Part shown: positions 1-10,400 of the stretch, piece by piece | Position numbering within the stretch: the stretch's first letter is position 1 | Layout: each line of letters begins with the position of its first letter | DNA from: Fluviicola taffensis DSM 16823 | GTDB lineage: Bacteria > Bacteroidota > Bacteroidia > Flavobacteriales_D > Crocinitomicaceae | Direction of reading: 5' to 3' | Assembly (NCBI RefSeq): GCF_000194605.1 | Contig: NC_015321.1 | Coordinates: forward strand, 2,108,001-2,172,000 | Length of the DNA stretch: 64,000 bases | Made by a program: the position numbers and the translations under genes | Notes under the pieces: model-generated | The model's database searches: none | Seen by the model: only the letters and a program-made list of their open reading frames with translations | What the model was told of the DNA's origin: nothing

Positions 1-3
1 CAC

Positions 4-1515
4 ATGAAGAAAATGTTACTTTCTATTGCTTTGCTTGCAGGTTTGTCGGCAAATGCGCAATTAGCAAACGGAAGCGTAGCTCCGAACTTTACTTTTACGG
101 ATCTTAATGGAACCTCTCATACATTGTACGATTATTTGGATGATGGTTACACTGTAATTCTTGATGTTTCTGCTGCTTGGTGTGGACCTTGTTGGACCTA
201 CCACAACACACACGCTATTCGTGATGTTTATGAGCAACACGGACCTACTGGAATGCCAAATGTACAGGCTGGTACAACAAATGACGCAATGGTTTTCTAT
301 ATTGAAGGACAATTAACAAACACTGCTGCACAATTAAATGGTGTAAATGCAGGGAGTACTTATGCAACAGCAAGTCAAGGAAATTGGGTAAATGGAACTA
401 CTTATCCAATTTTAGATTTACCAAATAATGCTGCTGGTCAAGCATTCTTATCTGGATACCAAATTGGTTATTTCCCAACAATATATAAAGTATGTCCAAA
501 TCGTATCATTACAGAAGTTGGTACGGAAACAGCTGCTAATTTATATGCTGCAGTTGGAGCATGTCCTGCTCCTGCTTCTGCTCCTGCTGATGCAGCTATG
601 CTGGCTTACAACACAGATACGGAAATTTGTCCAGGACAATCTTACACTCCTTCTGTGAAAATTCAAAACAATGGAACAACGTCATTAGCAAACGCTACTG
701 TTTCTATTACATTGAATGGAACACAAGTTTCTACTGGGACATATACAGGAACTCTTGCAACTTATGGAGTAGCTACTGTTACTTGTTCACCGATTGCAGC
801 TCCAGTGTCTGGAGCTTTGGTTGCAACAGTTACAACTACTGGTGATGCTGCTGCGTCAAATGGATCAATTACAACAGCATTGGTAATCGCTCCAATTGCG
901 AATGGTATAACTGCTACAGTGAAGGTTGCTACAGATGCTTTTGGTTCTGAATTCACTTGGAACATCAAAAAATCTGGTGGTGCGATTGTAGCTCAAGGTG
1001 GGCCATATACAGATCATGGAAGTGGAGGTCAAGCAACTCCAGGTACTTATCCTGAGCCTGATGTGAATTTCACGTTGTCTCCAAGTGAGTGTTATACAAT
1101 CACATTGATGGATGAATATGGTGATGGTTTTGATGGTACGCCAGGTAATGGATCATTCAAAATTCAAGTGAATGGTGCTGACTTAGTTGTTGCTCCAAGC
1201 TGGTCAACAGACGAATTGGTTAAAAAAATGGCGTCATCTGGAACTGCAAGCCTTGAAGATTTATCAGTAACAGATGTAACAGTTTACCCAAATCCTGCTT
1301 CAGGAATCGTAAATGTTGCTTTCGAAGCGAATGGCGGTGAGTACTCAGTTTCAATTTTAGATATCGCTGGACGTGTTGTTGCTACTAAAGCAATCTCAAG
1401 TGCTTCAGGATCTACAACAATTGAAATGCCGATTGCTGACTTGCAAGCTGGAAACTACTTTGTTTCAGTTTCTCAAGGAGCATCAACTCACACACAAAAA
1501 TTGATGGTGAAGTAA
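4..1515 (+). CDS. Secreted thioredoxin-fold protein with T9SS type A sorting domain
   Basis: The 503-aa product starts with a signal peptide ending near ANAQ (residue 19). A redoxin/thioredoxin-like domain follows, with the motif WCGPC (Cys60 and Cys63), which in this family carries out thiol-disulfide exchange. The middle (about residues 195-300) looks like a beta-rich adhesion or CARDB-like domain. The C-terminal 80 residues contain VYPNPASG and end in KLMVK, typical of a T9SS type A sorting domain, so the protein is probably exported across the outer membrane. The ATG lies three bases from the window edge, so upstream context is missing. A strong terminator follows. The physiological substrate is unknown. 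Confidence 0.85.
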   Translation: MKKMLLSIALLAGLSANAQLANGSVAPNFTFTDLNGTSHTLYDYLDDGYTVILDVSAAWCGPCWTYHNTHAIRDVYEQHGPTGMPNVQAGTTNDAMVFYIEGQLTNTAAQLNGVNAGSTYATASQGNWVNGTTYPILDLPNNAAGQAFLSGYQIGYFPTIYKVCPNRIITEVGTETAANLYAAVGACPAPASAPADAAMLAYNTDTEICPGQSYTPSVKIQNNGTTSLANATVSITLNGTQVSTGTYTGTLATYGVATVTCSPIAAPVSGALVATVTTTGDAAASNGSITTALVIAPIANGITATVKVATDAFGSEFTWNIKKSGGAIVAQGGPYTDHGSGGQATPGTYPEPDVNFTLSPSECYTITLMDEYGDGFDGTPGNGSFKIQVNGADLVVAPSWSTDELVKKMASSGTASLEDLSVTDVTVYPNPASGIVNVAFEANGGEYSVSILDIAGRVVATKAISSASGSTTIEMPIADLQAGNYFVSVSQGASTHTQKLMVK

Positions 1516-1535
1516 TTCACAGATAAACAATAGTG

Positions 1536-1572
1536 AAGCCCCTGACATTTATCGTCAGGGGCTTTCTTTTTC
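1536..1572 (+). terminator. Rho-independent terminator
   Basis: An 11-bp perfect stem, AAGCCCCTGAC at 1536-1546 and GTCAGGGGCTT at 1554-1564, has a 7-nt loop and is followed by a T-rich run. It lies 20 bases after the stop codon of the T9SS thioredoxin-like gene and insulates it from maeB. Confidence 0.9.
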
Positions 1573-1635
1573 TATAAACATTGCGTCGTCTTGTCTTTAG
1601 TTTTATTAACTTTATCGCCCCTTACAATTCTATTT

Positions 1636-3900
1636 ATGGCAAAAGTTCGCAAACAAGACGCATTGGATTATCATGCATCAGGTAGACCTGGTAAAATTGA
1701 AGTCATACCAACCAAGCCTTATGCTTCTCAGCGTGATTTATCTTTGGCTTATTCACCAGGAGTGGCAGAACCGTGCTTGAAAATTGCTGAAAACCCAGAT
1801 GACGTTTATAAATACACAAGCAAGGCCAATCTTGTTGCTGTAATTTCTAATGGAACAGCAGTACTTGGCTTGGGTGATATTGGTCCATTGGCATCAAAAC
1901 CAGTGATGGAAGGAAAAGGATTGCTGTTCAAAATTTTTGCAGATATCGATGTTTTTGACATTGAAATCGATGCAAAAGATCCCGAATTGTTTATTCAAAC
2001 GGTAAAGGCAATTGCTCCAACATTTGGAGGAATTAACTTAGAAGATATTAAAGCTCCAGAAGCATTTGAAATAGAACGTCGTTTAAAAGAGGAGTTAGAT
2101 ATCCCTTTGATGCACGATGATCAACATGGTACTGCAATTATTTCCGCTGCTGCCCTTTTGAATTCATTGGAACTTGCTAAAAAGAAAATTGGCAAAGTGA
2201 AGATTGTCATTTCGGGAGCGGGAGCCGCTGCCATTTCCTGTGCTAAATTGTACATGGCTTTGGGAGCTTCTGTAAATAACATCTTTATGTTCGACAGCAA
2301 AGGATTGATTCATGCTGGAAGAACAGATTTGGATGAAATGAAGCAGATTTTTGCCACACATAAAAAAGAGGCAACTTTGGAAGAATCCTTTAAAGGAGCT
2401 GATGTGTTTATTGGCTTGTCAAAGGGAAATATTGTTTCGAAAGAGATGGTTGCTGCAATGGCTAAGAACCCAATTGTTTTCGCTTTGGCAAATCCTGACC
2501 CCGAAATTTCGTACCGAGATGCAATGGCAACCCGCGATGATATTATTATGGCAACAGGTCGCTCTGATCATCCTAATCAAGTGAACAATGTGCTTGGATT
2601 TCCATTTATTTTTCGAGGAGCGTTGGATGTTCGTGCAACAGGAATTAATGAAGAAATGAAGTTGGCGGCTGTAAAGGCAATTGCAAACTTGGCCAAGGAA
2701 ACCATTCCAGAAGAAGTGATTGAAGCTTATGGTGAAAAACACATTTCCTTTGGAAGGGATCAAATTATCCCAAAACCATTGGATCCACGCTTGATTTACC
2801 ATGTGGCACCTGCAGTTGCAAGAGCTGCTATGGAATCTGGAATTGCAAAGAATCCGATTACTGATTGGGATGAATATGAAATGATTCTCAAAAAGAGATT
2901 GGGATTAGACAATAAATTGGTTCGGAATCTAACAACAAAAGCACAAGGTAACCCGAAACGAGTAGTCTTTGCTGAAGCGGATAACGTGAAAATATTAAAA
3001 GCTGCTCAAAATACCGCAGAAGAAGGAATTTGTATTCCAGTTTTATTAGGAAAAAGACGAGTGATTGAATCTTTGGTGGCTGAATACTCGATTGAGATTC
3101 CGGATATGATTATCATTGATCCCAAATCGGATACAGAAAAAATGCGTCGTCAGATTTATGGAAAAGCATTTTTTGAAAAACGTAAGCGCAAAGGTGTCAC
3201 GGAATATGAAGCTATTCAATTGATGCGTGAACGAAACCATTTCGGCGCTATGATGGTTGAAATGGGTGATGCTGATGCAATGATTTCTGGGTTGACTCGA
3301 AATTACAGAGATGTTGTTCGTCCAGCAATTCAAGTAATTGGTTTGCAGAAAGATGTGAAAACAGTATCTGGGGTTTATATCTTAAACACGAAAAGAGGAC
3401 CTATGTTCTTGGCTGATACAACGATTAATACAAATCCTACTGCCGAACAAATTGCTGAAATCACTTTCAACGTTGCTAAAACACTTAGAAAGTTTAAAGT
3501 AACACCGAAGATTGCATTACTGAGTTATTCCAACTTTGGTTCTTCTCCAGGAGATGATTCCATTAAAATGGCTGAAGCGGTGAAAATTTTGCACGAAAAC
3601 CACCCAACATTGATTGTAGATGGAGAAGTTCAAGCAAATTTCGCATTGAATAATGACCTGATGAATGAAAAATTCTCTTTTTCACAATTAGCAAATAAAG
3701 AGGTAAACACCTTAATTTTTCCAAATCTTTCTTCTGGAAATATTGCGTATAAATTGTTGCAAGAAATCACAGAGGGCGATGCAATTGGACCTATTTTGGT
3801 TGGGCTTAGAAAGTCCGTTCATGTTTTGCAAATGGGTTCTTCTGTTCGTGAAATTGTAAATATGGTAAAGGTTGCAGTTGTTGATGCACAAACGAAATAA
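1636..3900 (+). CDS. maeB: NADP-dependent malic enzyme with C-terminal phosphotransacetylase-like domain
   Basis: The protein catalyses oxidative decarboxylation of malate to pyruvate. The ATG at 1636 ([13 protein letters not shown], 754 aa) is preferred: the frame is open back to 1591, but those extra residues are unlike the family. Residues 1 to about 430 are the malic enzyme, with a nucleotide-binding [12 protein letters not shown] stretch near residue 190. About residue 435 to the end is a phosphate acetyltransferase-like domain, which in MaeB-type enzymes is regulatory rather than catalytic. The length matches MaeB hybrid enzymes. A -7-like TAACTTTA lies at 1607-1614. It is separated from ruvA by three bases. 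Confidence 0.95.
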   Translation: MAKVRKQDALDYHASGRPGKIEVIPTKPYASQRDLSLAYSPGVAEPCLKIAENPDDVYKYTSKANLVAVISNGTAVLGLGDIGPLASKPVMEGKGLLFKIFADIDVFDIEIDAKDPELFIQTVKAIAPTFGGINLEDIKAPEAFEIERRLKEELDIPLMHDDQHGTAIISAAALLNSLELAKKKIGKVKIVISGAGAAAISCAKLYMALGASVNNIFMFDSKGLIHAGRTDLDEMKQIFATHKKEATLEESFKGADVFIGLSKGNIVSKEMVAAMAKNPIVFALANPDPEISYRDAMATRDDIIMATGRSDHPNQVNNVLGFPFIFRGALDVRATGINEEMKLAAVKAIANLAKETIPEEVIEAYGEKHISFGRDQIIPKPLDPRLIYHVAPAVARAAMESGIAKNPITDWDEYEMILKKRLGLDNKLVRNLTTKAQGNPKRVVFAEADNVKILKAAQNTAEEGICIPVLLGKRRVIESLVAEYSIEIPDMIIIDPKSDTEKMRRQIYGKAFFEKRKRKGVTEYEAIQLMRERNHFGAMMVEMGDADAMISGLTRNYRDVVRPAIQVIGLQKDVKTVSGVYILNTKRGPMFLADTTINTNPTAEQIAEITFNVAKTLRKFKVTPKIALLSYSNFGSSPGDDSIKMAEAVKILHENHPTLIVDGEVQANFALNNDLMNEKFSFSQLANKEVNTLIFPNLSSGNIAYKLLQEITEGDAIGPILVGLRKSVHVLQMGSSVREIVNMVKVAVVDAQTK

Positions 3901-3903
3901 TTT

Positions 3904-4482
3904 ATGATTACACACCTTAACGGACGTTTAATAGAGAAAAATCCAACTAATTTAATCATCGAGTGTGGTGGGGTTGGATACTTTGTGAAAATCTCTTTGA
4001 ATACATTTTCCGCGATTTCTAGCACTGAGTCCGTAAAAGTATTAACACAGCAAATCATTCGTGAAGACGCACATTTGTTGTACGGATTTGCCACTTCAGA
4101 AGAAAGAGATATTTTTAATTTCTTATTATCGGTCTCAGGAATTGGACCTAATACTGCAATTTTGATGCTTTCTTCCATGTCACCTTCTGAAATTGCCAAT
4201 GCAATACAAACGGAAGATGTACGTTCTATACAAGCGATCAAGGGAATTGGGGCAAAAACGGCACAACGGGTTATTATTGATTTGAAAGATAAGATGTTGA
4301 AGGTAGAATGGACTGAATCAACAAATATTTTCGCTGGAAACAATACAAACCGATTTGATGCGTTAACTGCTTTGATTTCTTTAGGTTTCGACAAGAAAAA
4401 TGCAGAAAAAGCAATTGAAAAAATTGCCACTGGAGATGAATCTGTGGAAGATTTAATCAAAGGGGCCTTGAAAATATTATAA
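3904..4482 (+). CDS. ruvA: Holliday junction branch migration protein RuvA
   Basis: The 192-aa protein has the usual RuvA length. It opens with an OB-fold (MITHLNGRLIEKNPTNLIIE). Two helix-hairpin-helix segments follow, SVSGIGPNTAI and AIKGIGAKTAQRVI, which contact junction DNA. The C-terminal three-helix domain (FDALTALISLGFDKKNAEKA) binds RuvB in the family. The gene sits directly upstream of sprA with a 5-base gap. The ruvA-sprA order is common in Flavobacteriia, although the two functions are unrelated. Confidence 0.96.
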   Translation: MITHLNGRLIEKNPTNLIIECGGVGYFVKISLNTFSAISSTESVKVLTQQIIREDAHLLYGFATSEERDIFNFLLSVSGIGPNTAILMLSSMSPSEIANAIQTEDVRSIQAIKGIGAKTAQRVIIDLKDKMLKVEWTESTNIFAGNNTNRFDALTALISLGFDKKNAEKAIEKIATGDESVEDLIKGALKIL

Positions 4483-4487
4483 ATACT

Positions 4488-7400
4488 TTGGAAAAAATTT
4501 TGAACGCTAACTACACGAGAGTGAACCAACTGTTTTTGACGGTTGTTTTCTGTTTTGTATCGCAAGTATTCTGGGCGCAACCTGCGGATACGACGGTTAA
4601 ATTGCCGTTTCCGATTAATAATCCTTTGGATCCGACTCAAAACAATACGCAAACGTTTGATTTGGGTGATCCAACTGGCGTAAAGAAAAATATCGTCTTT
4701 GATCCAATTACGGGAAAGTATATTTTTTCTGAAACGATTGGGAATACAAATCTGAATTATCGAAATCCTTCTATGATGACTTTGGAAGAGTACTTGGAGT
4801 ATGAGCGCCAAAAATCACTAAAGGAAAATTGGAAAGATAAAATAGATCAACAAACAGAAGAAGATAGAGCGTTAGAATTTCCAATAAAAATACCATCTAA
4901 AGTATTTACGAATTTTTTTGGCTCTGATGAGATAACCATTCGTCCACAAGGATCAATAGAGTTGGCTTTTGGTGTCAATTCGTCTCGTTATGATAATCCA
5001 ATTTTACCCGTAAAACAACGGAAAATTACACGTTTCGATTTCCAACAACAAATCCAAATGAACATAGTTGGTCAGATTGGAACCAAATTAAAATTAAGTG
5101 CAAGTTACAATACGCAAGCAGCATTTGATTTTGATAACGTAACAAAGTTGGGATATTCTGGAGATGAAGATCAAATCATTCAGCGTATTGAATTGGGAAA
5201 TGTAAGTTTTCCATCTTTCGGAGCATTGATTCCAGGATCACAAACTTTATTTGGAGCGTATGCTAAATTGCGATTTGGTGATTTAACTGTAGATGCGATT
5301 GGAGCATCTTCCAAAGGAAAAAGAACAGAGATTAATATTACTGGTAAAGCACAAATTCAACCCTTTGAAGTAAGTGCAGATAATTACGAAGCGAACCGTC
5401 ACTATTTCTTGAATTTATTCTTCCACGATCAGTACAATGCATCGATGGCACAAATGCCAAATGTCGCTTCTGAGACCTATGTCACAAGAATGGAGGTTTG
5501 GGTCACTAATAGAATCAATAATACGGAAAACTCCAGAAATATTATTGCATTTTCTGATTTAGGGGAGTCAAAGCCAGCAAATCTCGTTGGTGCGCCAGGC
5601 TCTCTTCAAAATTCCCCATTCCCGAATAATAATTCGAATGGTTTGTACAATTATGCTTCCAACAATCCATCGATTAGAGGTTTTAATGGTGCGGTGTCTG
5701 AATTATCTTCACAAACTGCTACTCCAGGTCCATTTCAACAAGCTATTCACTACGAAAAAGTAGAAAATGCTCGAAAATTGGCAGAATCTGAATATACCTA
5801 CAATGCTTTACTCGGTTTTATCTCTTTAAGTCAGCCTTTGAACAATGATGAGGTTCTTGCTGTGTCTTATGAATATACTTACCGCGGACAAACATTTCAA
5901 GTAGGAGAATTCTCTACAGATGGTGTTGCTGGTCAAAACACCTTGTTAATGAAGTTGTTGAAACCAACAATCACCAATCCCACCTTGAAAACTTGGGATT
6001 TGATGATGAAAAACATCTATTCCATCGGTGCATATCAAGTAGATCAAACAGGTTTCAAATTGAACATTTTCTACAATAATCCTGAAACCTCTGTACTTGC
6101 TCCAATTTTGCCATACGATAATCTAAATACCGAGCAGATTATTACATTGGTTGATATGGATCGTATGAACGTGAATAATCAACAATTTTCAGATGGATTA
6201 TTTGATTTTGTACCAATCGTTTACAACGGACAAAAGGCTGAAACTGGAGGAACAATCAACACGAGAAATGGTCGTGTTATGTTTTCTACTACTGAACCAT
6301 TTGGTGGAGTTCTAAAAAGTAAATTGATGACTGTAGGCGGACTTCCCGAATCACAAGCCGATAGAATTGCTTTTACGGAACTCTACGATTCCACAAAAAC
6401 AGCTGCGCAACAAATTCCGGCAAAAAATAGATTTGTATTTAAAGGAGAATACCAATCGTCCGTTACTTCAGATATTTCCTTAAACGCACTGAACGTTCCT
6501 GAAGGAGCTGTTAAAGTTACTGCTGGTGGAATTCCAATGGTGGAAGGAGTCGATTATACGGTTGATTATAACTTAGGCCGCGTTAAAATCTTAAATACGG
6601 GAGTTTTAGAGTCAAATACACCGATTAAAATTTCCATTGAAAGTAATTCTGTGTTTGGGTTCCAGTCTAAATCGATGATCGGAACTCACTTAAATTACCG
6701 ATTCAATAAAGACTTTAATATTGGCGCCACTTGGCTTCGAATGATGGAGCGTCCTGTGACACAAAAAGTGGATATAGGAAGTGAACCGTATAAAAATAAT
6801 GTGATTGGTTTTGATATCAATTACCGAACAGAACTTCCTTTTTTGACCAAGTTTATTGATTTATTGCCCGTCATTTCTACGAAGGAAAAATCCTATTTGA
6901 CATTTAAAGGTGAATTTGCACATTTGATTCCAGGAACGCCAAAGGCAATTTCAAAGGCTGGAATTTCATACGTGGATGATTTTGAAGGAAGCCAAAGTAC
7001 TATTGATTTGCGTACGCAAAGTGCTTGGCGTTTAGCTTCAACTCCTCAAGGACAAAATGATCTTTTCCCTGAAGGAAATTTGAAAACATTGGCAAATGGC
7101 TACAAACGCTCTCTCATTGCTTGGTATTTGATAGACAATTTATTCTATGCGCGCAATAATTTAACCCCGCAACATATCAAAGATAACGCTGATCAGCTTT
7201 CTGATAGCCGTATTCGTCAAGTGAGCCAGATTGATGTTTTCCCCAATCAGCAGTTAACGTATGGTGCTATTCCAACCATTCAAATTTTGGAATTGGGTTA
7301 TTATCCGAAAGATCGTGGGATGTATAACTACGATACAACAGCTACTGTTAATGCAGATGGAACATTTACCAATCCAGTTGATCGTTGGGGAGGAATTATG

Positions 7401-10400
7401 CGTTCTCTAACGACCAATGATTTTGAGCAAGCGAATGTTGAATTCATTCAGTTTTGGATTTTAGACCCATTTAATACGGATGCAATGGTGGCTACCCCAA
7501 ATTTAAGTGGTGGTGATTTATACTTCAATCTCGGAAATATTTCAGAGGATGTGCTTTCCGATTCTCGGAAGAGTTTCGAAAATGGAATACCTCCATATGC
7601 AGGTGCAAATTATCCGGTTGTTACTACTCCTTGGGCAAAAGTGTCAACCCAACAAGTGGTTGTAAATGCCTTTGATAATGATCCAAATTCACGTGTTAAT
7701 CAAGATGTTGGTATTGATGGTTATAAATCGAGTGAAGAGCAAACATCTTATTCCAGTTATGTTTCCTGGGTTCAATCTAATTCAACATTAAGTCCTGAAG
7801 CAAAGGCAAAAATGATTGCCGATCCATCGAATGATGATTATAATTTCTACAGAGATGATCAATATGATGAACAAGAATTAAATATTCTTCAGCGTTATAA
7901 AAGATATAATGGAATGGAAGGTAACTCTGCTACAACAGAGATGTCAGATACTATGAATCCGAATGGAGGAGGATATCCAACGCAAGCAAGAAATACACCA
8001 GATTTAGAGGATATCAACCAAGACAACAACTTATCCGAATCAGAGTCTTATTATCAATATAAAGTGAGCCTTCGCCCTTCAGATATGGTTGTTGGAAAGA
8101 ATTTCATTACAAGTGTGGTGACTTACAATCCTGTTGGTTCAAATAAATCTGAAAAATGGTATCAGTTCAAAGTTCCAATTCGTGAGCCAGAAAAAGCAAT
8201 TAATGGAATTCGCGATTTTAGAACGATTCGTTTCTTCCGGATGTTCTTGAAGGGGTTTGATGAGGAAGTAATTCTTCGTTTTGCAAAGTTGGAACTTGTG
8301 CGAGGGGAATGGAGAAAGTATTTATTGGATTTAGCTACTCCAGGTGAGATTATCCCAGGAGATCCAAACCTAACAACCTTTGATATTGGGGCATTGAACT
8401 TTGAAGAAAACAATGAAAAGCAGCCAATCGGATATCAAATTCCTCCTGGAATTCAGCGCGAAGTAGACCCTTCTCAGCCTGTTCAACGTCAAATGAACGA
8501 GCAATCTCTAACATTAGACGTATGTAATTTATTAGATGGAGATGCTCGTGCAGCATATAAAAATGTTCAATTTGATGTTCGTACATACAAAAAATTGAAA
8601 ATGTTTGTACATGCTGAAGAAGTTGTTAAAAACACATTGAAAGATAAAGATGTGACACTTTTTGTGCGTTTAGGAACCGATTTCGTAGACAATTATTACG
8701 AATACGAGCTTCCTTTAAGCTTAACAACTTGGGGAACTAATAACGCAGATTATGTATGGCCAGAAGCTAACAATATGGAAATTGTATTCCAAGATTTGTT
8801 GGATTTGAAGAAAAGAAGAAATAATTTATTAGGGTCGGGTAGTTCCGGAGTGGCTTCCAATATTGAGTATGTTATTATTGACCCTCAAAATCCTGACCGT
8901 AGAATTAAAGTCAAAGGAAGTCCCAATTTACAAGGTATAAAAACCATTATGATTGGTGTACGTAATCCTGGAATTAATGATCCTAAACCTTGGGCAGATG
9001 ATGGACTTACAAAATGTGTTCAAGTTTGGATTAACGAGTTACGTTTATCTGATTTCGTGGATGATGGTGGGTCTGCAGCAATTGCTCAAATGCAAGTACA
9101 AGCCGCTGATTTTGGTAGTTTCTCTTTATCTGGAAATTACTCAGGAGTAAACTGGGGTGCCGTTGATTCTCGCGTGCAAGAACGTCAGAGAAATCAGAAA
9201 ATCGGAATGGATTTCCAAACAAACATGCAATTGGGGCAATTCCTTGGTAACAGAATCAAGTTATCGATTCCGTTCTTTTATGGATATTCACTTGGAATTA
9301 TCAATCCAGAATACGATCCGTTTAATCCAGATATTAAGTTACGTGAATACGAAGCTGGCCAGAGAAAAAGTATAGCGAAAATAGCCCAAGATTATACCCA
9401 ACGTAAATCGTATAATTTCCAAGGAGTAAGAAAAGAAAGAGCAGCTGGCAAAAAAGCGCATTTCTACGATGTTTCAAACTGGACATTGGGTTATGGATAT
9501 AGTGAAAATTTCCACCGAGATTTCAACACGAATTATGACCGAACGAAGCAATGGAAGGGAAGCTTAGCATATGCTTATACATTTGACAATAAGCCATTTG
9601 AGCCATTCAAGAAGACCAAATTCATGCAAAAGTCGAAGTGGTGGGGCTTAATTCGCGAAACTAGTATTGGGTATTTGCCTAAAACGATTGCATTTACAAA
9701 CGATTTACAACGTAATTACAACGAAAGACAAATCAGAAACACCATTGATACTTCTGCGAATGCATTTCAATATAGGCCAGTCTATGTGAAAAATTTCCAA
9801 TGGAATAGAGGATATAGACTTGGATGGGATTTGACCAAAAATTTGAAACTTAGCTTTAACGCCAACAATCGTTCGATTTTCGTTGAAGGTGATGGACAAG
9901 TAGATCGTAGAGATAATCCAGAAAGTTATCGAAACTTTAGATCTACTGTTTGGAATCAAATGGGAACATTTGGAACAACAATGGATTATACACACGACTA
10001 TAATTTCTCATACAATGTTCCATTTAATGTGATTCCGGCATTGGATTGGTTAAACGGAAACGCGAAATATACAGGAACTTATAATTGGCAGCGATCTCCT
10101 CTTGGACAAGAAGAATACGGTCACATTGTTCAAAATAGTAGAACAATTAATGGACAACTTCAAGCAAATTTGACCAATCTGTACAACAAAATTCCATTCT
10201 TCAAAAAAGTGAATAATGGAGGTAATAGTGCAAATAAACCTGTTGCAAGACAGAGAGCTGGTATGGATCCAGTGGATAGTAAACCAGAAGAAGCGAAAAA
10301 ACCAGAAGCGTCGCTGGAGTTAAAACCGCCAAAACCTTTGGAGGAAATGACCAAGAAGGAACGTCGTCAATGGGAGCGCAAAAAACGCAAACATGAGCGT